Assembly (NCBI GenBank): GCA_016169945.1 | Contig: JADLSH010000395.1 | Location: 1,893,501-1,957,500, forward strand | Length of the DNA stretch: 64,000 nt | Source of the DNA: Trachythela sp. YZ-2020 | Taxonomy: Eukaryota > Cnidaria > Anthozoa > Malacalcyonacea > Clavulariidae | Direction: 5' to 3' | Part shown: positions 56,074 through 64,000 of the stretch, one piece after another | Layout: each line of letters begins with the position of its first letter | How positions within the stretch are numbered: the first letter of the stretch is position 1 | Translations under genes and position numbers: made by a program | The notes under the pieces: model-generated | Database searches by the model: none | What the model was told of the DNA's origin: nothing | The model's input: only the letters and a program-made list of their open reading frames with translations

Positions 56074-57041
56074 AGCTGCTTTGAAATAGCTTTATAAAAT
56101 ACATTCTTGGTGGAGCGTTGACGAACAAAATATGTGCCATCGTTTACTATGAGACAACAGTCAAGCCATCATCTGGTTATAATTAGATCAAGTTTGAACC
56201 AATGACACAGTTTGTTGTCTAGGACGGTGGATTAACTCTGTGACGAAATACAATGGACGATGAACACACATTGATCTTGAAAGGACAATTAACCTTTACA
56301 AAGGTCAGCTTTAGTTTGTTTAGATTTTGGTTCAGCTGTTAAGACTTTTTAATGCAGTATAACTTTTTATAGTTAAACTATGTTTAGTTCTGATTTCTTC
56401 TCGGTGCATGTTACACAGCCAGTTATATATATCCTAGTCCTAGCGATGGCTTGGTCTTTTTTTCAAATTCTATTGGGGCTCTTTGCTTGAAACATCAGAT
56501 TTTCTCCTGTATAACGAAAATCCACCCAAAACGTGCATTCAAATACCCTGAGACCGCGACCGCAATAGGCGCAATTGACTGTTTCAAATCGGTTACTGCT
56601 AAACCTGGCTTAATTAAAGTATAAACTAGCCTGGGGGAAAGAGAAAGGGCCTGATACTCAGGCAAAGTATAAAGCCTTCAAGGTTTGGCTTAGGCCTACG
56701 GAGCTACGGCCAAACTAAGTCGTTAGATTTAAATGAATGTACTGAAATCTTGCCTTGCATTAAACGCCGTATGAATTTAATGCAAGTTCAACGCAAGCAA
56801 ACGAACATAAATTCTACGCCAGCAATGTAACATGAACCTTTACCGTAGGCGTAGGTTAATTACTCAGAACTACATATTTTACCATAGGTTTTGACTTTTG
56901 AATAGGTTTTATGATAGGGACTAATTAGACCTAAATGTTGTAAATTTCATTGATCATGCAAATTTTATGTAAATAGTTAAGTTTTTAAATACGGACACGA
57001 ACAACACTCTCATATATATATATAAATATATATATATAAAG
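56074..57041. other. Upstream region of SYD-1
   Basis: No gene, repeat family or structured RNA recognised apart from a TA microsatellite at about 57013-57040. The SYD-1 promoter should lie here; no TATA box is clear on the minus strand. Confidence 0.4.
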
Positions 57042-57169
57042 CGCAAGTTTCAAGTTTAGGAATTGAATTTGGCGGTCATTTGTGAGTGAAATGATTAATA
57101 TCTCCCCACAAAGATATATCAATCAAAAATGGTCGCCATATTCAATACCTAACCTTGAAACTTGTGCTC
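57042..57169. mobile_element. About 130-bp MITE
   Basis: Inverted arms of about 40 bases around GCGCAAGTTTCAAGTTTAGG (left) and, on the reverse strand, GCACAAGTTTCAAGGTTAGG. Bordered on the left by a TA microsatellite. Confidence 0.7.
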
Positions 57170-57352
57170 CCATGGTGCTTTTCGCGCTTAGAGTTTAAGG
57201 TTTTAAAGTTTAAGGTTTGCAAAGGACAACCTTATTTTACAAGCATGACTGTGTGTAAGGAAACATGTCTGGTATAATATTCTAGTGGTTTTCTTTAATT
57301 TCTTTCCTCAGACATACATTAAAAACTTTTATTCATAAAATAAAGTTTATAA

Positions 57353-57390
57353 TCCCAAACGTTTCGCCGATCAAGGCTTCTTCAGTGGGA
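57353..57390 (-). ncRNA. Hammerhead-like motif in the Penelope 3' flank (probably degenerate)
   Basis: On the minus strand, helix I strands TCCCA and TGGGA enclose CTGAAGA, a GCC/GGC stem with loop TTGATC, and GAAACGTT. The order matches a hammerhead with a minimal helix III, but one extra A sits between the CTGAAGA core and helix II. The same motif occurs at 62543-62580 and 63648-63689. Confidence 0.45.
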
Positions 57391-57748
57391 GACTGATTTA
57401 AAGTCATATGATTTCCCTACGTATATGCAAGTCCGTCCATAAATTACAATATAAAACTAATTATGAATATATACAGGATTAAAAATTTAAAAAAATACTA
57501 ATTATATAAAAGTGTTCTCCCAATGCAGCCATTCATAATTTTGTCAGCATTGTTTCGTATTTCGACTGCTTCAATGTACATTCGCTCCTCTTGGTTGCGG
57601 ATGTGCGTATGTAAAAGTTTCCAGCTAATTTTAAAGTCCTTAGGTCTCTGATTGTGGGAGATTAAGTGTCTGTATACGGTCTGTTTATCCATTGATAAGT
57701 GTTCTTTAATTCTTTGGCCTATTGTTCTACCTGTCTTGCCAATGTATA

Positions 57749-57985
57749 CAGGGTGTATTCAAAAAAAACGCAACCTCGGAATTTCCCAAGAAATCCACTT
57801 TGTTCTTAAGCACAAAAGATTTTTTGCCTATGAATTTTAAATAAGTAATACGACCTATTAGTTTATTCGTTATGCTCTGGAATACGATTTATTATTTTTT
57901 TTTTTTTTAAATTCAGGGAATCTTTTGTTCTTGTTTACAAGAACAAAGTGAAAATAAATAACGAGTTTTTGTTTTTTTTTTTTTG
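57749..57985. mobile_element. 237-bp insertion with TATA duplication inside the Penelope copy
   Basis: Interrupts the Penelope frame between YIG and the linker; TATA at 57745-57748 and 57986-57989, one copy of which is present in the uninterrupted sequence at 62180. The left end CAGGGTGTATTCAAAAAAAA resembles the mariner-type MITE at 44312. The right end is a T-run, so the opposite inverted end is lost or degenerate. Confidence 0.65.
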
Positions 57986-58501
57986 TATAATATCGCAAAT
58001 TGTGCATGTAATTTAGTAGACCACATTCTTCGCTAAACACTGATTACGCTTCGATGCTAATTTACACGTTTCGCATTTATCAGGACAATTTGGCTTATTT
58101 GTTGGTGGTGCGAACACTTTAGACAATGGTCTGCCATTCTCAAAGTAAATTTTAATATTCGCTATGCCTGAGCGGCGTACGACACCCAATGCCCGTCGTT
58201 TAAATTCTTCATTAATGAAGGGCATTTTAATATAAAAAAGACGCCTGCTGAGGCGTTCACACTGGCCCTGCGGAGCAGGTTTTGCCCCATCTGGACGGTC
58301 AGGGTTTAGGGGCACCTGAGGCGGTGTAACATTTACTGTCTGTGTGAGGTTTCAGGTTTCAATCTCAGATCAGTGGTTTCAATCTTATTTTGAGGTGCTT
58401 GGGTATATTAATGATATATGCTAGGTTTATATAGCCGATTGTGAGATATATAGACATTGTCCTATCATTACCGAGTATGATATATTCACTTCTTAGTTTA
58501 A

Positions 58502-60724
58502 AGACCATGTAAAGTCCATTCTGCGCATGTGCTATGGGGGGTCCCGCGATGTAAACAATGCCCAAATTTCGCGTTGTTTCGACTAAAATTCGACATCTTC
58601 CTAGTCTAGGACCTGTATAGGAGTTTGTATGCGTTTCATTTAGCACAGGCAATCTCAACTGTTTTAGGGTAAAATGACCATGGCGGTCAACATGGCATAT
58701 GTGCGAAAACCTGAATCAAGTCCTGAAAATGACCCGCCTGAAACGGCAGTGCCGACATAGCTCTAACTTCCGAAAAGCAAAAGCGACAGCCTTTCTGAAG
58801 TGCTTATAGTGTTTAGAAGGTTGCTTTTAGGGGTAGTTATTGGAAGGAAAAATTTTACAAGAAAATGACCATGCACCACCCCAGGTCAACTGCTAATTAT
58901 CCATGAAATAACTAATATACCTGGCAGAGATTAAATTTTCTTATTTCCTAACAATTTTTATCATGGGATGATAAACTATGCTTAATTTAATATAATTATT
59001 GTAGATTTCATAAGGATTGACATTGTTTTGTTTAAATATAATACATTTTATTTCACTTACCCCCCACCAAAACACCATATTTTGCCGTCTTGTTTGCTTT
59101 TTATCGCCGAGTCTCGCAAGTATCATCCAATTGTTGTACTTTTACATAATGATAGATGGCTAAAGAAGATTTCAACCAAGTTTCGTCAAGTTTTGAAGCA
59201 GTGCAGTGTATTTTATCTTCGATATTGTGTCCTTCGATATTTCGTCAAATAGCGGCCATTGCAATGCCTCGCCGCTTGTCTTCCCGATAAATGCCACTTC
59301 TTCGTCTTCATATGTATTTAGATTACAGTATCCAAGAGTACTTCATTGTAGAATAGTCCCAATCGAAAAACTAGAGTAGTATAGTCGCATTTGAAAGGAA
59401 AAAACCTCCCATAACAAATTTAGGATCAGAATCAAAGACACAAGCATGACACAAGTTTAAAAATAATTTGAAAGTCACGCGCAATCTTCGCGAAAACTCC
59501 TCGTGGGCTGCTTGACAGGGAAATATTCACAGAACCCAGTAAATATATTATATTTATTGTATTTTTAGGATTTATGAAAAAAACAATAAATATTTGCGTA
59601 TTTTCTATTGTTTTTATCATAAATCATAAACATACAATAAATATAATATATTTACTGGGTTCTGTGGTGGCGAACAGCGTTTCGTGAAAATATTTGCCCC
59701 CCCTGTCAATTTTAAACTTGTGTCTTTGATTCTGATCCTAAATTTGTTATGGGAGGTTTTTTCCTTTCAAATGCGACTATACTACTCTAGTTTTTCGATT
59801 GGGACTATTCTACAATGAAGTACTCTTGGATACTGTAATCTAAATACATATGAAGACGAAGAAGTGGCATTTATCGGGAAGACAAGCGGCGAGGCATTGC
59901 AATGGCCGCTATTTGACGAAATATCGAAGGACACAATATCGAAGATAAAATACACTGCACTGCTTCAAAACTTGACGAAACTTGGTTGAAATCTTCTTTA
60001 GCCATCTATCATTATGTAAAAGTACAACAATTGGATGATACTTGCGAGACTCGGCGATAAAAAGCAAACAAGACGGCAAAATATGGCTGAAATCGTGTTT
60101 TGGTGGGTAAGTGAAATAAAATGTATTATATTTAAACAAAACAATGTCAATCCTTATGAAATCTACAATAATTATATTAAATTAAGCATAGTTTTTCATC
60201 CCATGATAAAAATTGTTAGGAAATAAGAAAATTTAATCTCTGCCAGGTATATTAGTTATTTCATGGATAATTAGCAGTTGACCTGGGGTGGTGCATGGTC
60301 ATTTTCTTGTAAAATATTATACTTAGACAAATTTTTCCTTCCAATAACTACCCCTAAAAGCAACCTTCTAAACACTATAAGCACTTCAGAAAGGCTGTCG
60401 CTTTTGCTTTTCGGAAGTTAGAGCTATGTCGGCACTGCCGTTTCAGGGCGGGGTCATTTTCAGGACTTTCGTCCTGGATTCAGGTTTTCGCACATATGCC
60501 ATGTTGACCGCCATGGTCATTTTACCCTAAAACAGTTGAGATTGCCTGTGCTAAATGAAACGCATACATACTCCTACACAGGTCCTAGACTATCAGAAAC
60601 TCGAATCTGTATTTATTTAAAGCATAGCGAACCAGAACACATCATAATTTTTTAAATATAGCGTGTTTAAAATGTAAACAAACGGACGTTGCCGGTTTGT
60701 TTACATCGGGACTTTACATCACCT
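58502..60724. mobile_element. 2.2-kb TTAA-flanked palindromic element
   Basis: TTAA at 58498-58501 and 60725-60728. Ends AGACCATGTAAAGTCC and, on the reverse strand, AGGTGATGTAAAGTCC. From about 58610 to 60590 the two halves are inverted copies, meeting near 59600 with a short loop; the same reading frame (LGDKKQTRRQN..., KIVRK) occurs in both arms. No transposase. Shares end motifs with the MITE at 8535-9074, indicating a piggyBac/Kolobok-type family. Confidence 0.85.
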
Positions 60725-61624
60725 TTAATATATGTATTAATTAAAGACAAAATTCTAATAAATATTTAAACCAAATTCATCGTGTTATTGTAATTATTTT
60801 AGTAATATATTCCATACGCCCAGTCTCGACAATGTAATTTTGAGTAGACACGCACAAACTAAAAATAGCAAACGTAAACAAGACATTTTGAGCCATATTT
60901 TTTATGATATTTAATAATACCTAAAGTCGTAAAGAACAATATTGAATCGAAATACCAATATTGTTAAAAAGCAAGAACAAAGCATCATACCAGAATGTGA
61001 ATGACTTTGAAAGTTCGAAAAGCATATAAATTTAACTGTGTATCAAAGCGAGTTAAGAGCAGGTAGGAAATGAAACTCCGTCGCGCTAGACTTTATGCAA
61101 TTGGAAACAATTGTTACTAAAGCCGTACTTCTTGAGAAACATTCCAAATTCTTTATACAAAGGCAACAAAGCTAATATATAATAGCTTTGTAGTTTAATA
61201 TGAAGTAACTGTATTCTACGTTGTACTATCTAAAATTATGTTGTAAACTTATAAATTCTCAGTTATAACAGTCGAAAGTCGCTTAAACATACGGCAATTA
61301 CCTTTTCGCCATAATTTCCAGGGATTTTACCAACTGTAACTGCAGCTATTAAATACGCAAAGAAATCTACAACGAACTCATGTGTTGTTTATATCAAAGA
61401 AAACCACCCATGAAACAAACACAAGAAATTAAAACATTTCCTAATAGACATATTTGTCATATATAGCCACTGATCTGAATTCAGATCAGTGTATATAGCC
61501 CGCTCCTCAATGACGGTCATTTTGAATCGGGTGGACTTCGTAATCACCACATGGTCTCTGAGCCTGCGATGCGCTAACGCAAACTCGATTTCTCGACGAT
61601 GAAAAAAACAGAAAATTAGGGATT
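60725..61624. other. Spacer with a 24-base palindrome
   Basis: AT-rich, no gene seen. At 61469-61492 there is a perfect palindrome (CACTGATCTGAA joined to its complement) made of two abutting ends of the foldback family at 36396-37378. Confidence 0.5.
61469..61492. repeat. Two fused foldback ends (perfect palindrome)
   Basis: CACTGATCTGAA followed directly by TTCAGATCAGTG. These are the outer 12 bases of the element at 36396-37378 joined head to head, as would be left by near-complete internal deletion or an excision footprint. Confidence 0.7.
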
Positions 61625-62118
61625 TAAGACACTTGGCCTACAGGCCAGTGTAATAATTTTCTGTTGTTCGTCATCTTCATTTAATGTGGTGGTAGTTGTA
61701 TGAGACGTATTTCTGATGGTCGTTCTTATCATTTCTCTAGGGTACCCATTGTTTAAAAACAGTTATGTCACTATGCCTAACGATTTCTTTCGGGCTTGTT
61801 GATTGGAAGAACAGTAGATGGCTCGCTTGATTTCGCCAATAAGTACCGCTCGTTTTGATGCTATCGAGCTGTGGCTGTCCCAGGGTATAATACAACCACT
61901 GTGTATAGGTTTCCTATACAGGCATGTAGAAAACGTTTTGGTATCCGGATTAAAGGTGACCAATGTATCGAGAAATGGTAATTGGTTATTATTGGGTCGT
62001 TCCAGTGTAAATTTGATTGCATCATTTTGGTCATTAGCTATCTCTAAAAGTTCTTCGACGGTAATTTCTTTAGAAGATAGGGACGCAAAGTAATCATCAA
62101 TGTATCTCTTAAGGATCG
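61625..62118 (-). pseudogene. Penelope-like reverse transcriptase fragment
   Basis: On the minus strand: ILKRYIDDYFASLSSK (YIDD, the RT catalytic box), NNNQLPFLDTLVTFN, TFSTCLYRKPIHSGC (the thumb motif YRKPT-like typical of Penelope RT), then SLGIVT, one stop codon, and FLNNGYPREMIRTTIRNT. It ends before the Cys-rich linker. It meets the plus-strand GIY-YIG fragment back to back near 62108-62118, so the element was rearranged by inversion. Confidence 0.85.
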
Positions 62119-62652
62119 AAGCGTAATCAGTGTTTAGCGAAGAATGTGGTCTACTAAATTACATGCACAATTTGCGATATTATATACATTGGCAAGACAG
62201 GTAGAACAATAGGCCAAATAATTAAAGAACACTTATCAATGGATAAACAGACCGTATACAGACACTTAATCTCCCACAATCAGAGACCTAAGGACTTTAA
62301 AATTAGCTGGAAACTTTTACATACGCACATCCGCAACCAAGAGGAGCGAAGGTACATTGAAGCAGTCGAAATACGAAACAATGCTGACAAAATTATGAAT
62401 GGCTGCATTGGGAGAACACTTTTATATAATTAGTATTTTTTTAAATTTTTAATCCTGTATATATTCATAATTAGTTTTATATTGTAATTTATGGACGGAC
62501 TTGCATATATACGTAGGGAAATCATATGACTTTAAATCAGTCTCCCACTGAAGAAGCCTTGATCGGCGAAACGTTTGGGATTATAAACTTTATTTTATGA
62601 ATAAAAGTTTTTAATGTATGTCTGAAGAAAGAAATTAAAGAAAGCCACTAGA
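62108..62652 (+). pseudogene. Penelope-like GIY-YIG endonuclease end, plus strand
   Basis: Starts within the linker (CLAKNVVY, stop, ICDIIYIGKTGRTIGQ), then DKQTVYRHLISHNQRPKDFK, WKLLHTHIRNQEERRYIEAV and GCIGRTLLYN, stop at 62431-62433. Nearly identical to the minus copies at 57498-57692 and 63799-63993, so these are recent. The 3' flank to 62652 holds a hammerhead-like motif and ends in a TA microsatellite. Confidence 0.85.
62543..62580 (+). ncRNA. Hammerhead-like motif in the Penelope 3' flank
   Basis: TCCCA (62543-62547), CTGAAGA, extra A, GCC-TTGATC-GGC, GAAA, CGTT, TGGGA (62576-62580). Helix I is perfect; helix II has three pairs. Same sense as the Penelope coding strand. Confidence 0.45.
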
Positions 62653-62695
62653 ATATATATATATATATATATAGTCAAATCTGCATTAGTCCAAT

Positions 62696-62739
62696 CTGCA
62701 GACATGCATGTTTCGCCGTTCAACGGCTCGTCAGTGCAG
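62696..62739 (-). ncRNA. Hammerhead ribozyme copy 1
   Basis: On the minus strand the 44-nt motif is identical to the plus-strand copy at 63496-63539, whose parts are listed there: perfect helix I and II, all conserved core bases, and GTC cleavage triplet. Confidence 0.9.
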
Positions 62740-62977
62740 CTTGTAACGCAGTCTAGATGCGAGTGACTTCGTATTTATACACCATACTCTTGCCCTCCCC
62801 AAGCGCATGTGGTACAATACTCAGACACATGCGCATCCAGACATGCGTGAAGTGTCTTGGGGCCAGAGTGCTCAAACGACCACAAGGGAAGTGAGCTTTT
62901 GCATTATAGCTTATAGCCACCAATTAACCTCACAGAGTGCTCAACAACACAAAGTGAAGGAGCATATATAGTCAAAT

Positions 62978-63021
62978 CTGCAGACATGCATGTTTCGCCG
63001 TTCAACGGCTCGTCAGTGCAG
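62978..63021 (-). ncRNA. Hammerhead ribozyme copy 2
   Basis: Identical 44-nt motif on the minus strand, 282 bases from copy 1 in the same orientation. A transcript through both would release a 282-nt RNA. Confidence 0.9.
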
Positions 63022-63186
63022 CTTGTAACGCAGTCTAGATGCGAGTGACTTCGTATTTATACACCATACTCTTGCCCTCACCAAGCGCATGTGGTACAAT
63101 ACTCAGACACATGCGCATCCAGACATGCGTGAAGTGTCTTGGGGCCAGAGTGCTCAAACGACCACAAGGGAAGTGAAATATATATA

Positions 63187-63292
63187 TTTTCGCTTACCTC
63201 AAAACCTGTCTGCAACAGGCTGTTTCATCTGCCTGATGATTCTTTTACAGATGAAACAGCCTGTTGCAGACAAGTTTTGAGGTAAGCGAAAA
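63187..63292. repeat. Hairpin with 45-base arms at the centre of the inverted structure
   Basis: Arm 63187-63231 (starting TTTTCGCTTACCTCAAAACC) pairs with 63248-63292 with one mismatch, leaving a 16-base loop. It separates the minus-strand retrozyme units from the inverted unit. Confidence 0.9.
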
Positions 63293-63369
63293 TCTATAAT
63301 TTGCTCTAACTATATGTTGTCGAGCACTCTTTGCGTTTCGTAGACCCAAAACTACACGTATATATATAT

Positions 63370-63543
63370 TGCCCCAAGACACTTCACGCATGTCTGGATG
63401 CGCATGTGTCTGAGTATTGTACCACATGCGCTTGGGGAGGGGCAAGAGTATGGTGTATAAATACGAAGTCACTCGCATCTAGACTGCGTTACAAGCTGCA
63501 CTGACGAGCCGTTGAACGGCGAAACATGCATGTCTGCAGATTT

Positions 63544-63549
<6 letters not shown>
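63370..63549 (+). mobile_element. Inverted, truncated retrozyme-like unit
   Basis: Reverse complement of 62690-62870, ending with hammerhead copy 3 and then AGATTTGACT and a TA run, mirroring the left side. Confidence 0.8.
63496..63539 (+). ncRNA. Hammerhead ribozyme copy 3 (plus strand)
   Basis: Helix I: CTGCA (63496-63500) with TGCAG (63535-63539). Core CTGACGA at 63501-63507 (CUGANGA). Helix II: GCCGT (63508-63512) with ACGGC (63516-63520), loop TGA. Core GAAA at 63521-63524. Helix III is the self-complementary CATGCATG (63525-63532), so very short. Then TC (63533-63534); the predicted cut is after C63534 (GUC). All conserved hammerhead bases are present. A short helix III is typical of Penelope-linked and retrozyme hammerheads, which often cleave best as dimers. 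Confidence 0.9.
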
Positions 63550-63576
<27 letters not shown>

Positions 63577-63577
<1 letters not shown>

Positions 63578-64000
63578 TAGTGGCTTTCTTTAATTTCTTT
63601 CTTCAGACATACATTAAAAACTTTTATTCATAAAATAGAGTTTATAATCCCAAACGTTTCGCCGATCAAGGCTAGCTTCTTCAGTGGGAGACTGATTTAA
63701 AGTCATATGATATCCCTACGTATATATGCAAGTCCGTCCATAAATTACAATATAAAACTAATTATGAATATATACAGGATTAAAAATTTAAAAAAATACT
63801 AATTATATAAAAGTGTTCTCCCAATGCAGCCATTCATAATTTTGTCAGCATTGTTTCGTATTTCGACTGCTTCAATGTACCTTCGCTCCTCTTGGTTGCG
63901 GATGTGCGTATGTAAAAGTTTCCAGCTAATTTTAAAGTCCTTAGGTCTCTGATTGTGGGAGATTAAGTGTCTGTATACGGTCTGTTTATCCATTGATAAG
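63577..64000 (-). pseudogene. Third Penelope GIY-YIG end, minus strand, cut by the window edge
   Basis: From 63993 to 63799 it reads DKQTVYRHLISHNQRPKDFK ... GCIGRTLLYN, identical in protein to the plus copy at 62239-62433. Its 3' flank runs to about 63577 and carries the hammerhead-like motif with a 4-base AGCT insertion (63648-63689). With 62218-62650 it forms the outer arms of one large inverted repeat. The element continues beyond 64000. Confidence 0.85.
63648..63689 (-). ncRNA. Hammerhead-like motif, 4-base insertion, probably inactive
   Basis: Same as 57353-57390 but with an AGCT duplication between the CTGAAGA core and the GCC stem, which should disrupt helix II geometry. Confidence 0.4.

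Larger units (their letters stand above)
57283..58320 (-). pseudogene. Penelope-like element, linker plus GIY-YIG end, with an insertion
   Basis: On the minus strand from 58315: RLSRRLFYIKMPFINEEFKR, then CPDKCETCKLASKRNQC (the Cys-rich linker before the endonuclease in Penelope-like elements), then NVVY. After the 237-bp insertion 57749-57985 come YIGKTGRTIGQ (the second half of the GIY-YIG motif), HLSMDKQTVYRHLISHNQ and a tail ending GCIGRTLLYN (stop about 57498). The RT part is absent here. A 3' flank with a hammerhead-like motif follows (57353-57390). Confidence 0.85.
62696..63176 (-). mobile_element. Retrozyme-like tandem: one full 282-bp unit plus a partial one, each with a hammerhead
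   Basis: The hammerhead at 62696-62739 recurs at 62978-63021, exactly 282 bases on. The following 155 bases are nearly identical in both units (from CTTGTAACGCAGTCTAGATG to CCACAAGGGAAGTGA). There is no open frame. Short units with one hammerhead each in direct tandem are the structure of retrozymes, small retroelements that spread through circular RNA. A third, truncated copy is inverted at 63370-63549. Confidence 0.75.

Noticed and set aside
58941..60226. Pair of near-identical 60-75 codon frames on both strands
   Set aside because: They arise from the two arms of the TTAA palindrome; no domain, and the frames differ by indels between arms.
63230..63265. CTGATGA ... GAAAC order in the central hairpin, hammerhead-like at first sight
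   Set aside because: The bases between the two motifs cannot form helix II and there is no helix I; the match arises from the loop and arm of the 45-base palindrome.

Overview
The window is intron-rich, AT-rich animal DNA packed with mobile elements. Four cellular genes fix it as metazoan. An intron-containing universal stress protein (a family kept in cnidarians, sponges and placozoans but lost in vertebrates), TTA/TTAA-flanked MITEs, Penelope-like elements and CR1-like LINE fragments make a non-bilaterian, most likely a cnidarian, the best guess. The species cannot be named from the sequence alone.

Layout. (1) 556-13854, minus: an ectonucleotide pyrophosphatase/phosphodiesterase (ENPP1/3-like, type II membrane anchor) in at least 20 small phase-consistent exons, running off the left edge; its introns hold a cluster of MITEs, a TTAA-flanked MITE, a minisatellite and a LINE fragment. 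(2) 14250-18105: two nested, decayed LINE fragments, each split by a MITE, between inverted AT-rich arms. (3) 18261-20772: a nearly complete hAT transposon with perfect 20-bp TIRs and a perfect 8-bp target duplication, but a frameshifted transposase. (4) 20790-27500: a MITE holding telomere-like repeats, then about 5 kb in which nothing is recognised. (5) 27575-31296, plus: a four-exon universal stress protein gene. (6) 33182-37582: an unusual 4.4-kb element with long complex inverted ends full of TGACGT motifs and two small zinc-binding-type genes, itself interrupted by a 983-bp foldback element. (7) 38426-51445, minus: a complete 17-exon CDC14 phosphatase gene. (8) 53281-56073, minus: an intronless SYD-1/SYDE-type PDZ-C2-RhoGAP gene. 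(9) 57040-64000: Penelope-like element pieces, a 2.2-kb TTAA-flanked palindrome, and three intact-looking 44-nt hammerhead ribozymes in a tandem, retrozyme-like repeat at the heart of a large inverted structure.

The cellular genes show no shared pathway; ENPP, CDC14 and SYD-1 are on the same strand and USP is opposite. The strongest candidates for something new are the hammerhead-bearing 282-bp tandem unit (62696-63176, with an inverted copy to 63549) and the 33182-37582 element, which has no transposase I can recognise. All exon boundaries were read by eye from homology, GT/AG sites and phase, so they may be off by a few bases; nothing was searched against a database.
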